Positions 16,787 to 27,408 are shown, counted from the first letter of the stretch. The stretch is 64,000 bases of DNA from JAEKNW01 sp963678375 (GCA_963678375.2 OY782831.1:868001-932000), one strand, 5' to 3'. Program-made: numbers and translations. The notes: generated from the letters alone by a model not told the origin.

Positions 16787-19153
16787 ATGAATTATTATCA
16801 AATCGCTTTAAATATAGATATCGCCAATACATTTACATATGTAAGTAAGCAGATTCAATCGCTGAACAGAAGGTGCATTGTTCCTTTTGGTAAGAGTATT
16901 CGTACAGGCATAATAGTAGGTCAAGCCCAAGAAGTAAACCCTAAAATTGAATATAAAGAGATTATCGAAGTCATTGATAATCAAGATATACTTCCTCGTG
17001 ATTTATGGGAATTAAGCTTTTGGATGGCTAGTTATTATCACTGCAGTCTTGGTAAGGCAATGTTTTCCATGCTTCCTAAGGGAATATCAGTAGAAATTCA
17101 AAATGAAATCAGAATAAAAGATGATAAAGGGTTAAGAGAAAAGCTTTCTTTTTTATTTGATGAGATTAAAAGTGGTAGCTGGTTTGATCTAAATGAAATT
17201 AGAAGTAAGTTCAAATCTAAGCTTACTTATCAAATTCTTGAAGAACTAGAAAAACTAGATTATATTGAAATAAAGCGTATATATGATAAGAAGGTAAAAG
17301 TCAAGAAAGCAAACTTTGTCTTTTTAGTAGATGTTGAAGAACTTCCTAAACTAAGCCCAAAACAAAGTTCTGCTTATCAATTAATTAGAACTAGTGATAA
17401 AGTAATAGCACTTTCAGACTTAGCTAAAGAATATTCTTATTCTATACTTAAAGTACTGCAAGAAAAAGGACTCATAAAAGTTATTCCTTTAGAAATAAGT
17501 GACAATATTGACTTGCTTCCTGTCCGAAAAGAGAGAAAGATTGTAACACTTACTAGTGAACAAGCTACAGTTATTGATAATATTGAAAGAGATTTAGAGA
17601 AGTATAAGGTTCATCTTCTTTATGGAATCACTGGAAGCGGAAAAACTGAAGTATATATTCGAATTATGGAAAAAATCTTGAGTCTTGGTAAAAATGCTCT
17701 TCTGCTAGTTCCAGAGATATCTCTTACCCCTCAAGCAGTTGATAGATTTTATAGTGCTTTTGGTGAAAATATAGCTATCCTTCATAGCCACTTAACAGAC
17801 AGAGAACGACTTTATGAATGGAAAAGAATAAAGAACCATGAATGTAGAATAATTATTGGAGCAAGATCTGCTATCTTTGCTCCTCTTGAAAAGATTGGTC
17901 TAATTATTGTTGACGAAGAACATGAAGGTTCTTATAAGCAAGATAATAGTCCTCGCTATAATGCTAGAGATTTAGCAGTTATAAGATCCAAGATTAATAA
18001 ATGTCCTCTAATATTAGGTTCTGCTACTCCATCTCTAGAATCTTGGAATAATGCTATTACAAATAAATATGTTCTTAACACCTTGCTAAACCGACCACAA
18101 GGAATCTACTTACCTGCTGTTCACATTATTGATATGAAAAAGCAAAAGAGTGATTTTTTGATTTCAGAAGAATTAATTGAGGCGATAAAACTTAACCTTG
18201 AGAAAAAGGAACAGACAATTCTCTTTCAAAATAGAAGAGGATACTCTACTTTTTTACAGTGCAAAAAATGTGGTGAATTAGTTACATGTCCTAACTGTGA
18301 TATTAGCTTACATTATCACAGTTATAGTGAAGAAGTTGTTTGTCATTATTGTGGATATCGCAAGCCTGTTCCTAGGAAATGTGATAAATGTGGTAATTAT
18401 TCATTTATGTATGGTGCTGGTGGGACACAAAAGCTGGAAGAGCAGATTACAGCTCTCTTTCCTTCAGCTAAAATACTACGTATGGATTCCGATACAACCA
18501 GTAAGAAGAAGAGCTATACAGATATGTATGAAATGATGTCCGATGGTTCTATTGATATTCTTATTGGAACTCAGATGATATCAAAAGGGCTAGACTTTCC
18601 TAATGTAACTTTAGTCGGTGTTATCTTGGCTGATATTAGCTTAAACCTACCTGACTTTCGAGCTTCCGAAAGAGCTTTCCAGCTTCTAACCCAAGTTGCA
18701 GGAAGAGCTGGTAGAGGAGATAAGGTGGGTGAAGTCTATATTCAGACTTATCTACCTAGTCATTATGCAATTAAAAACTCAGCTAAACAAGATTTTTTAG
18801 CTATGGCTGAGATTGAGCTTAAGATGAGATATAACCTATTTTATCCTCCCCATTTCAGACTTGCTAGAATTCTTTTCTCACATCCAAATGAAGCTACTAT
18901 TAGCAAGCTTTTCCAGAAACATAAATCTTTTTTTGACTCTCTCCATTATAGTTATGATCACGATGAATTAAAAGTCCTAGGTCCAACTCCTGCACCTTTG
19001 GTGAAAATTAATAACAAATACCGTTATCACGTGATTTTTAAAGGTAAAGATGTAGCTGTAATATCCTCTGCTATTAAATCCTTTAGACAGGAGTTCAACA
19101 AGAAAACTAGTATTAAAATTGATATAGATATAGATCCATCTTCATTATTATAA
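16787..19153 (+). CDS. priA: Primosomal protein N' (replication restart helicase PriA)
   Basis: PriA recognises abandoned forks and reloads the replisome. The 788-residue protein has the 3'-end-binding domain at the N-terminus, then a winged helix and a superfamily 2 helicase core: Walker A GITGSGKTEVYI (about 281-292), DEEH box IIVDEEHEGSYKQ and the SATPSLES motif. A zinc-binding insert has paired CxxC units (CKKCG, CPNC, CHYCG, CDKCG). GTQMISKGLDFPNV and QVAGRAGRGDKVG follow. Length is slightly over the typical 730. No clear Shine-Dalgarno precedes the chosen ATG, so the exact start is less certain than the identity. Confidence 0.96.
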   Translation: MNYYQIALNIDIANTFTYVSKQIQSLNRRCIVPFGKSIRTGIIVGQAQEVNPKIEYKEIIEVIDNQDILPRDLWELSFWMASYYHCSLGKAMFSMLPKGISVEIQNEIRIKDDKGLREKLSFLFDEIKSGSWFDLNEIRSKFKSKLTYQILEELEKLDYIEIKRIYDKKVKVKKANFVFLVDVEELPKLSPKQSSAYQLIRTSDKVIALSDLAKEYSYSILKVLQEKGLIKVIPLEISDNIDLLPVRKERKIVTLTSEQATVIDNIERDLEKYKVHLLYGITGSGKTEVYIRIMEKILSLGKNALLLVPEISLTPQAVDRFYSAFGENIAILHSHLTDRERLYEWKRIKNHECRIIIGARSAIFAPLEKIGLIIVDEEHEGSYKQDNSPRYNARDLAVIRSKINKCPLILGSATPSLESWNNAITNKYVLNTLLNRPQGIYLPAVHIIDMKKQKSDFLISEELIEAIKLNLEKKEQTILFQNRRGYSTFLQCKKCGELVTCPNCDISLHYHSYSEEVVCHYCGYRKPVPRKCDKCGNYSFMYGAGGTQKLEEQITALFPSAKILRMDSDTTSKKKSYTDMYEMMSDGSIDILIGTQMISKGLDFPNVTLVGVILADISLNLPDFRASERAFQLLTQVAGRAGRGDKVGEVYIQTYLPSHYAIKNSAKQDFLAMAEIELKMRYNLFYPPHFRLARILFSHPNEATISKLFQKHKSFFDSLHYSYDHDELKVLGPTPAPLVKINNKYRYHVIFKGKDVAVISSAIKSFRQEFNKKTSIKIDIDIDPSSLL

Positions 19154-19218
19154 TTTTTTCTCTTGCCAATATACATATCTTATGTTTACATGACCTTATC
19201 AGAATAAGAGAGGTAAAA

Positions 19219-20865
19219 ATGATATTTTTAATATTAATTTTGCTGTTCTCTCCTCTAGCAATTCAAGGTTATGAGCTGGTTTGGAGAACAAACTTTGAGA
19301 ATGAAGAAGGTTACGGTTATAATGGAGATGAGTTATACTTACCCACAAACGAGTGGAGTATAGATTTACGTGGAACATCAATAGATAACACATCTTATAT
19401 GGTAGAAGATGATTGCTTAACTGGTCGAGCTTTCTATTGTTCAAGCCATTTGGGGAGTAATCAGCAAGGTATCATTTGGCAAAGTCGTGAAATTTCACTT
19501 AATAACAATCAAGACTACTACTGTATTTTCCATTTTGGAACATCAGACAACTGGGATTTAGGAACTGAGGGATTATTATGTGATTTTATTAAGTTAGGTT
19601 ATTATGATGATGAACAAAATTACCACTTAATCTATTTCAAGGATGGTAAAAGTGATAGGTGTAAAATATCAGCGATAATTTCCAATACTACATCTTGTAG
19701 AATCACCGTAGAAGTAGATTGCACTGCCCAAAGTGAAGTATTTTCTCTATTTTCAGTTGTTCTTTGTTCTGATACTTGTCTTGGTGATTCATCTGAGTTG
19801 ATTATCAGTAAACTGTGTTCACCTGATTATTTTAGTCGAAACGAAAAATATTTTCAGATTACTAATGTTGGTGATCATCTAATCAATCTTGCTGATTATG
19901 AGCTGGAAGCCATTCATACCAATAGAGTTCTAAATAACTGGGATTTAACTGGAATGATTTTACCAAGAGAAACTTTGATAATTGGCGATATTGATGCAAG
20001 AACTTTTACCTGTCAAATTGGTAATAGCACTTGGAGTTCCAGGAATGTCGTATGGCAAGGCATTCCTTCCTATAATGATGGGGTTCTAATTATCAGGTCT
20101 AATACAAGAGAAGTTACAGATAGGGTTGTAGGAATTAATTTCAATAATGGTTTTGCTGAAAGAGACTATACAACCTTACTAGCTTCAAGTGAAACGGATC
20201 CTAGTTCTTGGAGCTATCAAGAAGTTACTTCTGCTGCAGAATCTTCACCAGGAGAATTTGATTATGAGCAAACTCTTCCAGTTTCTCTTCTAACTACAAA
20301 TTTTGTACTAGCTAATGATGGATACTTATTTAAATGGACTACTGAAGAAGAATCTGATTTGATTGGTTACAATATCTATTTTTCCTTGAATCAGTATATA
20401 AGGGAGGCTTGTAAAATTAATTCTCAGATAATTTATGCCCATAATTCAGTCCAAACAAACGATTATGAATATAGCCTTGCAGAAATTGATAATTCAGGTT
20501 ATCTCTGGTTAGAAGTTTTATCTATTGACCAAACGAATAGCTTTAGCGATCCAATTTATTTCAACAAAACATTTTCCCAAGATGATCCTGAGATAAATAA
20601 TCTTATCACGCCTTTGAAGCTTTCAATCTACCCAAACCCTTTTAGTGGACAAGCCTTTCTTGAAATTAAAAATAATAATCAAGAAGCAAAAAAGATTCTC
20701 CTATATAACATTAAAGGACAGTTAGTTGGAAACATCAAGCCTCAAGTAACTAATAACAAATATTGCTTAGGTAAGACTATGGAACATTTACCAAGTGGAA
20801 TATATTTTCTGCAAGTAGATTTTAATGATTCGAAAATAATAAAGAAACTTATCTTGACTAAATAA
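19219..20865 (+). CDS. Secreted lamin-tail-domain protein with type IX-style sorting tail
   Basis: This is an exported protein of 548 residues. A signal peptide (MIFLILILLFSPLAIQG) precedes a beta-rich region of unknown fold with several Cys (about 20-190). A lamin-tail-like domain (about 190-310: YFQITNVGDHLINLADYELE) and a fibronectin-like segment opening LPVSLLTTNFVLANDG with WTTEEESDLIGYNIY (about 355-460) follow. The last 85 residues match the type IX sorting domain pattern: YPNPFSG, ILLYNIKGQLV, LPSGIYFLQV and KKLILTK. It would be carried across the outer membrane and processed, possibly by the PorU-like peptidase encoded next. An AGAGG precedes the ATG. No enzymatic motif was recognised. 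Confidence 0.8.
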   Translation: MIFLILILLFSPLAIQGYELVWRTNFENEEGYGYNGDELYLPTNEWSIDLRGTSIDNTSYMVEDDCLTGRAFYCSSHLGSNQQGIIWQSREISLNNNQDYYCIFHFGTSDNWDLGTEGLLCDFIKLGYYDDEQNYHLIYFKDGKSDRCKISAIISNTTSCRITVEVDCTAQSEVFSLFSVVLCSDTCLGDSSELIISKLCSPDYFSRNEKYFQITNVGDHLINLADYELEAIHTNRVLNNWDLTGMILPRETLIIGDIDARTFTCQIGNSTWSSRNVVWQGIPSYNDGVLIIRSNTREVTDRVVGINFNNGFAERDYTTLLASSETDPSSWSYQEVTSAAESSPGEFDYEQTLPVSLLTTNFVLANDGYLFKWTTEEESDLIGYNIYFSLNQYIREACKINSQIIYAHNSVQTNDYEYSLAEIDNSGYLWLEVLSIDQTNSFSDPIYFNKTFSQDDPEINNLITPLKLSIYPNPFSGQAFLEIKNNNQEAKKILLYNIKGQLVGNIKPQVTNNKYCLGKTMEHLPSGIYFLQVDFNDSKIIKKLILTK

Positions 20866-21042
20866 GATTTATTAATTGTATGTTATAAAAAGTGATTTAT
20901 CTTATTTATTAAGTGTTTTAACAGCTTAATTTTTTAGCTATAAATAAAAATAATGTGTATTTTACTCAAGCAAATAAGTAAATATTTTTCTTACTATATG
21001 CTTGAGTTTGAAGATAATTATCAAATAATTAATGAGGGTAGA

Positions 21043-24000
21043 ATGAAAAGACTTATCTTTATAGTGCTAATTCTTGCTAATATCTTGTCTCTTTTGGCAA
21101 TAAGTAAAAATTTTACAGACAATGCTTCTAAGCAAATCATTGAAATAACTAATAGTGATTACGAGATTTCGGAAGATGGAGATTTTACAATCATCACAGC
21201 GCCCAATAGCTTTTATGGTGGTCAAGCTGGACAAGCTAATATCCCTTACTATGTTTTCCAGATATCTACTCCAGAGAATTTTACACCTAATGCAGTAGTA
21301 AATGTATTAGAATCTAAAACCATTACTTTATCTAAACCTCTTCAGCCAATACCTGAGGTTGAAAAGAACAAATCTAACTCACAGTATGTTTATAATTTAA
21401 AAGAAGATAGTTACAGAAAAAATCTTCCTTTAATTAAAGTATCTCCAAACCTCAATTTCCGAAGTATTTCTTTTTCTGAAATTAGATTTAATCTTTTCCA
21501 GTATAATCATAATTCACAAAGTTTAGAAATTATTACCAAAGCAGAACTTATCACTGATGTTCCTAATGCAGATAATCAAACAAAAGGTCTAGACAAATTC
21601 GAAGAAGAATTTGTTAACCAGCTTGTTAATCCTAATAACTTTCATGTGGTCAAGAACAAGTTTAGAGATATAAATTACACAGATTTTTCAATAGCTAACC
21701 ACTGGTATAAAATTGAGATAAACCAAGATGGAATTTACTCACTAACCTATAATAATTTGAAAGACACCCTACCTGTGGATGATATTGACCCGCGGAATCT
21801 TAGAATTTTCACTACTGGTGGCGATAAGATGTATGAAAAAGAAGCAGATTCGGGAGATCCTTTTAAGGAAATTCCTCTTTTAGTTGAAGGTGAAGCTGAT
21901 GGTTCTTTTGATAATAGTGATAGGATTATTTTTTATGCTAGAGATAGAAACGATTATGATTCTCTTAATAAACTTAGTGATATCATGTCAATAAATCCAT
22001 ATTCAGATAATGGGGTATATTGGCTAACCTTTGATGCTACTTTATCTTCTACTCCACTGAGAATAGCTTATAACAATGAACTAACTTCTCCTAGCCTTAC
22101 TCGCAGTAATAACCCGCAAAGAACTAGATATGAAAGAAAGTTCTACAAAAGACTTCAGACTAATCTTTACTGGTATTCAAACTTCTTAACAGGAATCTCG
22201 ACAACAACCAATTCTTTTGACTTAGCAGTTTCAGATCTGGATACATCAGACAACAATGAGAATTCTTTTGTTAAAGCAATACTTATTGAAGAGTATAATG
22301 GAACTTCATATTCATCTAAAAGACATCAAGCATCCTTATCTCTTAATAATCTAAAAGTAACCAGTGATATTGTATGGTACGGTTATACATACAAAGAACT
22401 GATTGCTAATGCTAGTAATCTTACTGACGGCAATAACAGTGTTGGAGTAACTATAGACAGAACTAGTTCTGATAATCTCTATTTAGATTATATAGAAATC
22501 CAATATATGAAAAAAAATATTAAGCATAGTAATAACCAGTTAGCAATAAATTTCCGAAATGAAGATTTAGGGGATATTGTCAGATATTCTGTTGAAGGTA
22601 GCTTTAATTCTAATACTAGAGTCTTCTCTACTAATAATATCTATGAAGTGGAAGAGCTTGCTTACTCTATCCAAAACAACACTTTATTCTTTAATGGCCT
22701 AACACCATTCTCTACTCTTAATCGTTCTGAATACTATGTCCCAAAATTCTATGTAACAAACAATGATTACCTTACTGCAAGTGTGAGCCCAATTCAACCT
22801 GTAGATATAATCTCAGAATCTCTAAATAAAGAAAGTATAATAATCTATCCTGAAGAATTCGCTAGTCAAGCCTTTAGATTAAAAGATATCTACGAAAGCA
22901 TTTATAACTCACCTTCTTCTGCAATCAAACTAACTGATATTTTTAATCAGTTCTCTGGAGGAATGGATGACCCTACTGCTATCAAGAACTTTTTATCCCA
23001 CCTCTATACTCTTGATCTTGGCAGAAATATACATTATGTTACCTTGCTTGGATTAGGGACTTATGACTGGAAAAACTATAAAGCTTTCTCTGCTGAAAAG
23101 AATCGAATGATAATTTATCAACATGGAAACTCAGCCAGTAGCGATGCTGTTACTTCTGATGATTATTTCACTTACCTTACTCAAACAACTTTCCCTGAAC
23201 TTGCAATCGGTAGATATCCTGCTAAAGATGTAGATGAACTTGACATGATGATTGATAAGTTTGAAATTTATTCTAATAAAGATTTCCCCATTGATTGGTG
23301 GAGAAATTCTGGTATTTTTGTAGCAGATGACCTTAAAAATGGTACTGCTACAAATGAAACAAGTCATACAACACAACTAAATCAAGCACTTAATTCTGCT
23401 CCACCTTCCTTAATTAATAAACGAATATATGCTTATCAATATGAACCTGACGAATTTGGTAAAAAACCAAATGCTCGTAGGGACTTTATTGATGCCATCA
23501 ATGATGGAGCTTTGATTACTTACTATTCAGGCCATGGTTCTTATGACCAACTTGGCTCAGAAGCCTATTTTCGTCAGGGTATAGACACTCCTCTTCTAAC
23601 AAATGATTTAAAAAGGACCTTTTTTATCTCAGCTGCTTGTGATGTTTCACAGTTCGACAGCCCAGACTTTGATTGTCTATCATCTGACTTAATGAAATAT
23701 CAAGCTGGTGGTGCTATTGCTAGCTATGGTTCTACTCGTCTCTGCTATATTCCGAATAATAACGTTATGGTTGGAAATCTTCTCTATTTTGCCTTAGATA
23801 ATCGAGAAGATATTGGAACAGCAATTATGCTTTCAAAAACTAGAGAAACAGCTTCTAACTCAAATGTTTTAAATCAGTCCAAATACGTTCTTTTTGGCGA
23901 CCCTCACTTAGAGATAACTCCCCCCGCTAGCCAGATAAGTATCGAGTTCGAAAACGATGATAACTCATTCCAAGCTAGAGAAACAGTTAGATTCACTGGG

Positions 24001-24924
24001 ATGTTTAATTCTAATAACATCTCAACAGCTAAAATTCTAGCTTTTCGATCAGATACCTTTGTTCCTTTAGCTGGACAAGATCTCTTAGTTCCTGGTAACT
24101 ACATTTTTAATGGAGAAACTAGTCTTGTTAGTGGTCATTATAAATCTGCTTTTGTCGTACCTGATGATATTGTGGATGGAAATTATGGGAAAATCCTTGT
24201 TTACGGTATTGATAACACCACCAATGAAGAAATGCTTGATTATTACTATCCTATCAAAATTGCAGGACAAAACTATGATGTCACTAATGATTCTGCCCCT
24301 GAAATTTCTCTTTGGTTAGACTCTTATGATTTCCTTGAAGGTGATGTTGTCTCACAAAATCCTCTCCTCTTTGTTGAAATTAGTGATGATAATGGAATAA
24401 ATGTCTCTGGTGGTTCAGGACATCAACTATTGCTGATGATTGATGATGACTTCAATTCCTTTGACCTAACTCCCTACTTTGAATATGACCTTGATTCATA
24501 CCAATCAGGGAAGCTAGAGTATCAAATCAGTAATCTATCTCCTGGTAACCATATACTTAAAATACTAGCTTTTGATAACCTTAACCTTCCTGCAATTAAA
24601 ACAGTATCTTTCAGAGTAAGTGATTCTTCAGAAATCTCAATTAGCAATATTCTTCCTTATCCCAATCCTATGCCCAAGACTGGTGGATATTTCACCTTTA
24701 TCTTAAGTAATGATGCAGAAATTGTTATAGATATCTACACATTAAGTGGTAAGAAAATAAACAGTATTAGAACATTTGCCAGCAATGGTTTTAACAAAAT
24801 CAACTGGGATGGAAGAGATAAACATGGAGATCGCTTAGCTAATAACACCTATTTCTATGTTATCAAAGCAAGTATAGATGGTAAAAGTGTAAGTAAGAGA
24901 GAAAAATTTATCATTTTAGATTAA
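21043..24924 (+). CDS. PorU-like C25 (gingipain-family) peptidase, type IX secretion sortase
   Basis: PorU removes the C-terminal signal from type IX cargo at the cell surface. From the ATG at 21043 (GAGGG upstream) the protein has 1,293 residues and a signal peptide MKRLIFIVLILANILSLLA. An ATG 30 codons upstream would bury this peptide and is unlikely. A long beta-rich N-terminal part leads to the C25 caspase-like domain (about 585-960). It has the catalytic His831 in YYSGHGSYD and Cys866 in FISAACDVSQFD, and ends in VLFGDPHLEI. After Ig-like regions the C-terminus is a FlgD-like/sorting fold (YPNPMPKTGG, INWDGRD, NTYFYVIKA). The position beside a sorting-tail protein supports the role. It could instead be another C25 protease that is itself type IX cargo. 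Confidence 0.85.
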   Translation: MKRLIFIVLILANILSLLAISKNFTDNASKQIIEITNSDYEISEDGDFTIITAPNSFYGGQAGQANIPYYVFQISTPENFTPNAVVNVLESKTITLSKPLQPIPEVEKNKSNSQYVYNLKEDSYRKNLPLIKVSPNLNFRSISFSEIRFNLFQYNHNSQSLEIITKAELITDVPNADNQTKGLDKFEEEFVNQLVNPNNFHVVKNKFRDINYTDFSIANHWYKIEINQDGIYSLTYNNLKDTLPVDDIDPRNLRIFTTGGDKMYEKEADSGDPFKEIPLLVEGEADGSFDNSDRIIFYARDRNDYDSLNKLSDIMSINPYSDNGVYWLTFDATLSSTPLRIAYNNELTSPSLTRSNNPQRTRYERKFYKRLQTNLYWYSNFLTGISTTTNSFDLAVSDLDTSDNNENSFVKAILIEEYNGTSYSSKRHQASLSLNNLKVTSDIVWYGYTYKELIANASNLTDGNNSVGVTIDRTSSDNLYLDYIEIQYMKKNIKHSNNQLAINFRNEDLGDIVRYSVEGSFNSNTRVFSTNNIYEVEELAYSIQNNTLFFNGLTPFSTLNRSEYYVPKFYVTNNDYLTASVSPIQPVDIISESLNKESIIIYPEEFASQAFRLKDIYESIYNSPSSAIKLTDIFNQFSGGMDDPTAIKNFLSHLYTLDLGRNIHYVTLLGLGTYDWKNYKAFSAEKNRMIIYQHGNSASSDAVTSDDYFTYLTQTTFPELAIGRYPAKDVDELDMMIDKFEIYSNKDFPIDWWRNSGIFVADDLKNGTATNETSHTTQLNQALNSAPPSLINKRIYAYQYEPDEFGKKPNARRDFIDAINDGALITYYSGHGSYDQLGSEAYFRQGIDTPLLTNDLKRTFFISAACDVSQFDSPDFDCLSSDLMKYQAGGAIASYGSTRLCYIPNNNVMVGNLLYFALDNREDIGTAIMLSKTRETASNSNVLNQSKYVLFGDPHLEITPPASQISIEFENDDNSFQARETVRFTGMFNSNNISTAKILAFRSDTFVPLAGQDLLVPGNYIFNGETSLVSGHYKSAFVVPDDIVDGNYGKILVYGIDNTTNEEMLDYYYPIKIAGQNYDVTNDSAPEISLWLDSYDFLEGDVVSQNPLLFVEISDDNGINVSGGSGHQLLLMIDDDFNSFDLTPYFEYDLDSYQSGKLEYQISNLSPGNHILKILAFDNLNLPAIKTVSFRVSDSSEISISNILPYPNPMPKTGGYFTFILSNDAEIVIDIYTLSGKKINSIRTFASNGFNKINWDGRDKHGDRLANNTYFYVIKASIDGKSVSKREKFIILD

Positions 24925-24936
24925 TCTAGAGGAAAT

Positions 24937-25956
24937 ATGCTTAAACAGAATAAAAGAATCTTAGAAAAGAATCTATCACTTAGAAAATTAAATAACCTTA
25001 TTTTAGGAAATACATCACGTCTAATCTCTAACTTTACCCACAAGAGCCATATATGGGGCTATCCTACGGCTGTAATGATAGAGCCGACCAATATATGCAA
25101 TTTAAAATGCCCTCTTTGCCCATCCGGAAATGGGACTCTCAAGCGAGCTAAAGGTTATATGAAGTTACCCTTGTTTAAAAAAGTAATTGATGAAGTTAAA
25201 GATTATTCAACAATGATTATTCTATGGAATCAAGGCGAACCCTATCTTAACCCTAACATAAATCAAATGGTCAAATATGCTACTGATGCTGGACTCTTTA
25301 CCCTTATTTCTACAAATCTAAATGCAGATATGAATGCTGAAGAAGTTGTAAAATCAGGAATAGATAGTATGATAGTTTCTCTCGACGGAGCAAGTCAAGA
25401 GACTTATAATCAATACCGTATCAATGGCCAACTTGAAAAAGTATTATCTAATGTTAAAGCTCTAGTGCAAGCAAAAAAGAAACTTAAATCTAAAACACCT
25501 ATTATTAGATGGCAATTTCTCGTTATGAAACACAATGAACATGAGATTGAACAAATAAAAGAGATGGCTAAATCTCTTGAAGTTGATCAACTTAGTTTTA
25601 AAACCATTCAAATCTATACTAAAGAAGATATCAAGTACCTACCAGATAATCCAAAATATAGACGCTATGATATTAGTGGAGATAATTTTGAGATTAAATT
25701 TAAGATGGAAAATAAATGTAGGAGAATGTGGCAACAACCTGTAGTAAACTGGAATGGTGATGTTGCTATCTGCTGTTTTGATAAAGATATTCAATTCCCT
25801 GTTGGAAATGTAGATAATCAATCACTACTATCAATATGGCAGGGACCTGCTTTCCAAAAAATGAGAAATGCAATTCTTACCAATAGAAAAGCTTTTGAAA
25901 TTTGCAGAAACTGTGGAGAAGGAGTTAAGCTAAGAATCCAAGAGAAGAATAATTGA
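24937..25956 (+). CDS. Radical SAM protein with SPASM C-terminal cluster domain
   Basis: This is a 339-residue iron-sulfur enzyme. The radical SAM triad is in TNICNLKCPLCPSGNG (CxxxCxxC, about 53-60), followed by the barrel (ILWNQGEPYLNPN and MIVSLDGASQETYNQYR). The C-terminus has a SPASM-type set of Cys: CRRMWQQP, NWNGDVAICCFD and the final CRNCGEG. Such proteins modify peptides or sugars; the substrate is not evident and no small precursor-peptide gene was seen nearby. It starts 12 bases after the PorU-like stop with a GAGGAAAT site, so the two are probably one operon. Confidence 0.87.
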   Translation: MLKQNKRILEKNLSLRKLNNLILGNTSRLISNFTHKSHIWGYPTAVMIEPTNICNLKCPLCPSGNGTLKRAKGYMKLPLFKKVIDEVKDYSTMIILWNQGEPYLNPNINQMVKYATDAGLFTLISTNLNADMNAEEVVKSGIDSMIVSLDGASQETYNQYRINGQLEKVLSNVKALVQAKKKLKSKTPIIRWQFLVMKHNEHEIEQIKEMAKSLEVDQLSFKTIQIYTKEDIKYLPDNPKYRRYDISGDNFEIKFKMENKCRRMWQQPVVNWNGDVAICCFDKDIQFPVGNVDNQSLLSIWQGPAFQKMRNAILTNRKAFEICRNCGEGVKLRIQEKNN

Positions 25957-26137
25957 AGTTTTCTCGAATAGGATATCATATTTTTTATCGGTCTTTATGC
26001 TTACATGATTGTTAGTCTCTTGATTTAAAGCCAATAATTTATTGGGTTTGTAACAATAAGCTACAGTATTTCGGATTAATATACATTATTTAGATACTTG
26101 TTGAATTGAATTATTTTTAACTTTACGTTGATGTAAA

Positions 26138-26161
26138 AGAGACCTTGCTGGCAAGGTCTCT
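26138..26161 (-). terminator. Terminator of ackA
   Basis: A perfect 11-bp stem AGAGACCTTGC / GCAAGGTCTCT with a 2-base central gap (functionally a 4-base loop) lies 20 bases beyond the ackA stop. On the minus strand it is followed by TTTTAC. Confidence 0.85.
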
Positions 26162-26181
26162 GTTCTTAAATTTATTATCTA

Positions 26182-27408
26182 TTAGTTATTTTCGTTTAAA
26201 GCTTCACGGCTTTTGATAATCTTTTCAGTTTCAATAGCAATCATTAATTCTTCGTCAGTTTGTACTTTTAATACTTTCACTTTACTATCTTCAGCTGAAA
26301 TGTCTAGGGTTCCACCAACCCATTGGTTATTATTCTTTTTATCAATTTTGATACCTAAATAATCCATATCTTCACATACCATTTCTCTTAATATTGGCAT
26401 ATTCTCACCAACACCACCTGTGAATACAATTACATCAACACCGTTCATTGCAGCTGCATAAGCACCAATATACTTCTTGATTCTATAAGCATAAACATCA
26501 TGGGCTCTGATAGCTCTATGATCATGATCTTTGAGAATACCATCTTCAATAGTTCTCATATCATTAGATAGTTGGGAAAGACCAAGCATACCTGATTTTT
26601 TGTTTAAGAGATTATTAACCTCAGCTGAAGTCATGTCTAAATTTTCTTGTAAAAATAGTGGAATTGCAGGATCTAAATCCCCGCAACGAGTTCCCATAAC
26701 AAGCCCTTCTAGGGGAGTTAAACCCATTGAAGTATCAACAGAATCACCATTTTTAACCGCTGTAATAGAAGCTCCATTACCAACATGACAAGTGATTATC
26801 TTCAAGTCTGTTACAGGCTTTCCTAAATATTCAGCAGCCTTTAATGATACATATTTATGAGAAGTTCCATGAAAACCGTATCGTCTAATTTTATGTTCTA
26901 CATAAAGTTCATAAGGGATAGCATAAAGATAGGCTTTTTCAGGCATAGTTTGATGGAAAGCAGTATCAAAAACACCACATTGAGGTGTACCAGGAAGATA
27001 TTTATAAACAGCTTCGATACCTTTTATATTTGCAGGATTATGAAGAGGAGCTAAGCTAGTACACTCTTTTAGAGCATGAACAACTGCTTCATCAATATAA
27101 ACTGAACCTGAGAAATATTCACCAGCATGAACAACCCTGTGCCCTACTGCATCGATTTCTGATGGAGAAGAAATACATCCCTTCTCTTTGTTTAATAATA
27201 AATCAATAATATCTTTTAACCCTTGTTCATGATTAGCTATCACCATTTCTTTCTTTTTGAAAGTGTGTCTTTCACTTTTGTATGTAAAAAGAGATGTTTC
27301 ATCACCTATATTCTCGACAATACCTTCTGCTAATAGTTGTTCATTTTCCTTGTTAATCAACTGATATTTGATTGATGAACTACCACAATTTAAGACTAAT
27401 ATCTTCAT
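26182..27408 (-). CDS. ackA: Acetate kinase
   Basis: It interconverts acetyl phosphate and ADP with acetate and ATP, the substrate-level phosphorylation step of fermentation. The protein has 408 residues from the ATG at 27406-27408, which has AGGAG at ideal distance. A TTG six codons upstream overlaps that site and is rejected. ASKHA-fold motifs are clear: KILVLNCGSSSIKYQL (1-16), VGHRVVHAGEYF, FDTAFHQTMP (catalytic Asp), RRYGFHGTSHKYVS, THVGNGAS-like CHVGNGASITAV, and FTGGVGENMPILRE near the end. Length is standard. No pta gene is adjacent. A strong terminator follows. Confidence 0.97.
   Translation of the reverse strand: MKILVLNCGSSSIKYQLINKENEQLLAEGIVENIGDETSLFTYKSERHTFKKKEMVIANHEQGLKDIIDLLLNKEKGCISSPSEIDAVGHRVVHAGEYFSGSVYIDEAVVHALKECTSLAPLHNPANIKGIEAVYKYLPGTPQCGVFDTAFHQTMPEKAYLYAIPYELYVEHKIRRYGFHGTSHKYVSLKAAEYLGKPVTDLKIITCHVGNGASITAVKNGDSVDTSMGLTPLEGLVMGTRCGDLDPAIPLFLQENLDMTSAEVNNLLNKKSGMLGLSQLSNDMRTIEDGILKDHDHRAIRAHDVYAYRIKKYIGAYAAAMNGVDVIVFTGGVGENMPILREMVCEDMDYLGIKIDKKNNNQWVGGTLDISAEDSKVKVLKVQTDEELMIAIETEKIIKSREALNENN

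Noticed and set aside
20953..21042. Longer N-terminus for the PorU-like protein from an upstream ATG
   Set aside because: It would place 30 polar and mixed residues before an obvious signal peptide; the internal ATG at 21043 has a strong GAGGG site.
26003..26062. Further copy of the TTGATTGTTA hairpin
   Set aside because: Only TGATTGTTA and TAACAATAA arms with loose flanks match; suggestive but too weak to annotate as a feature.
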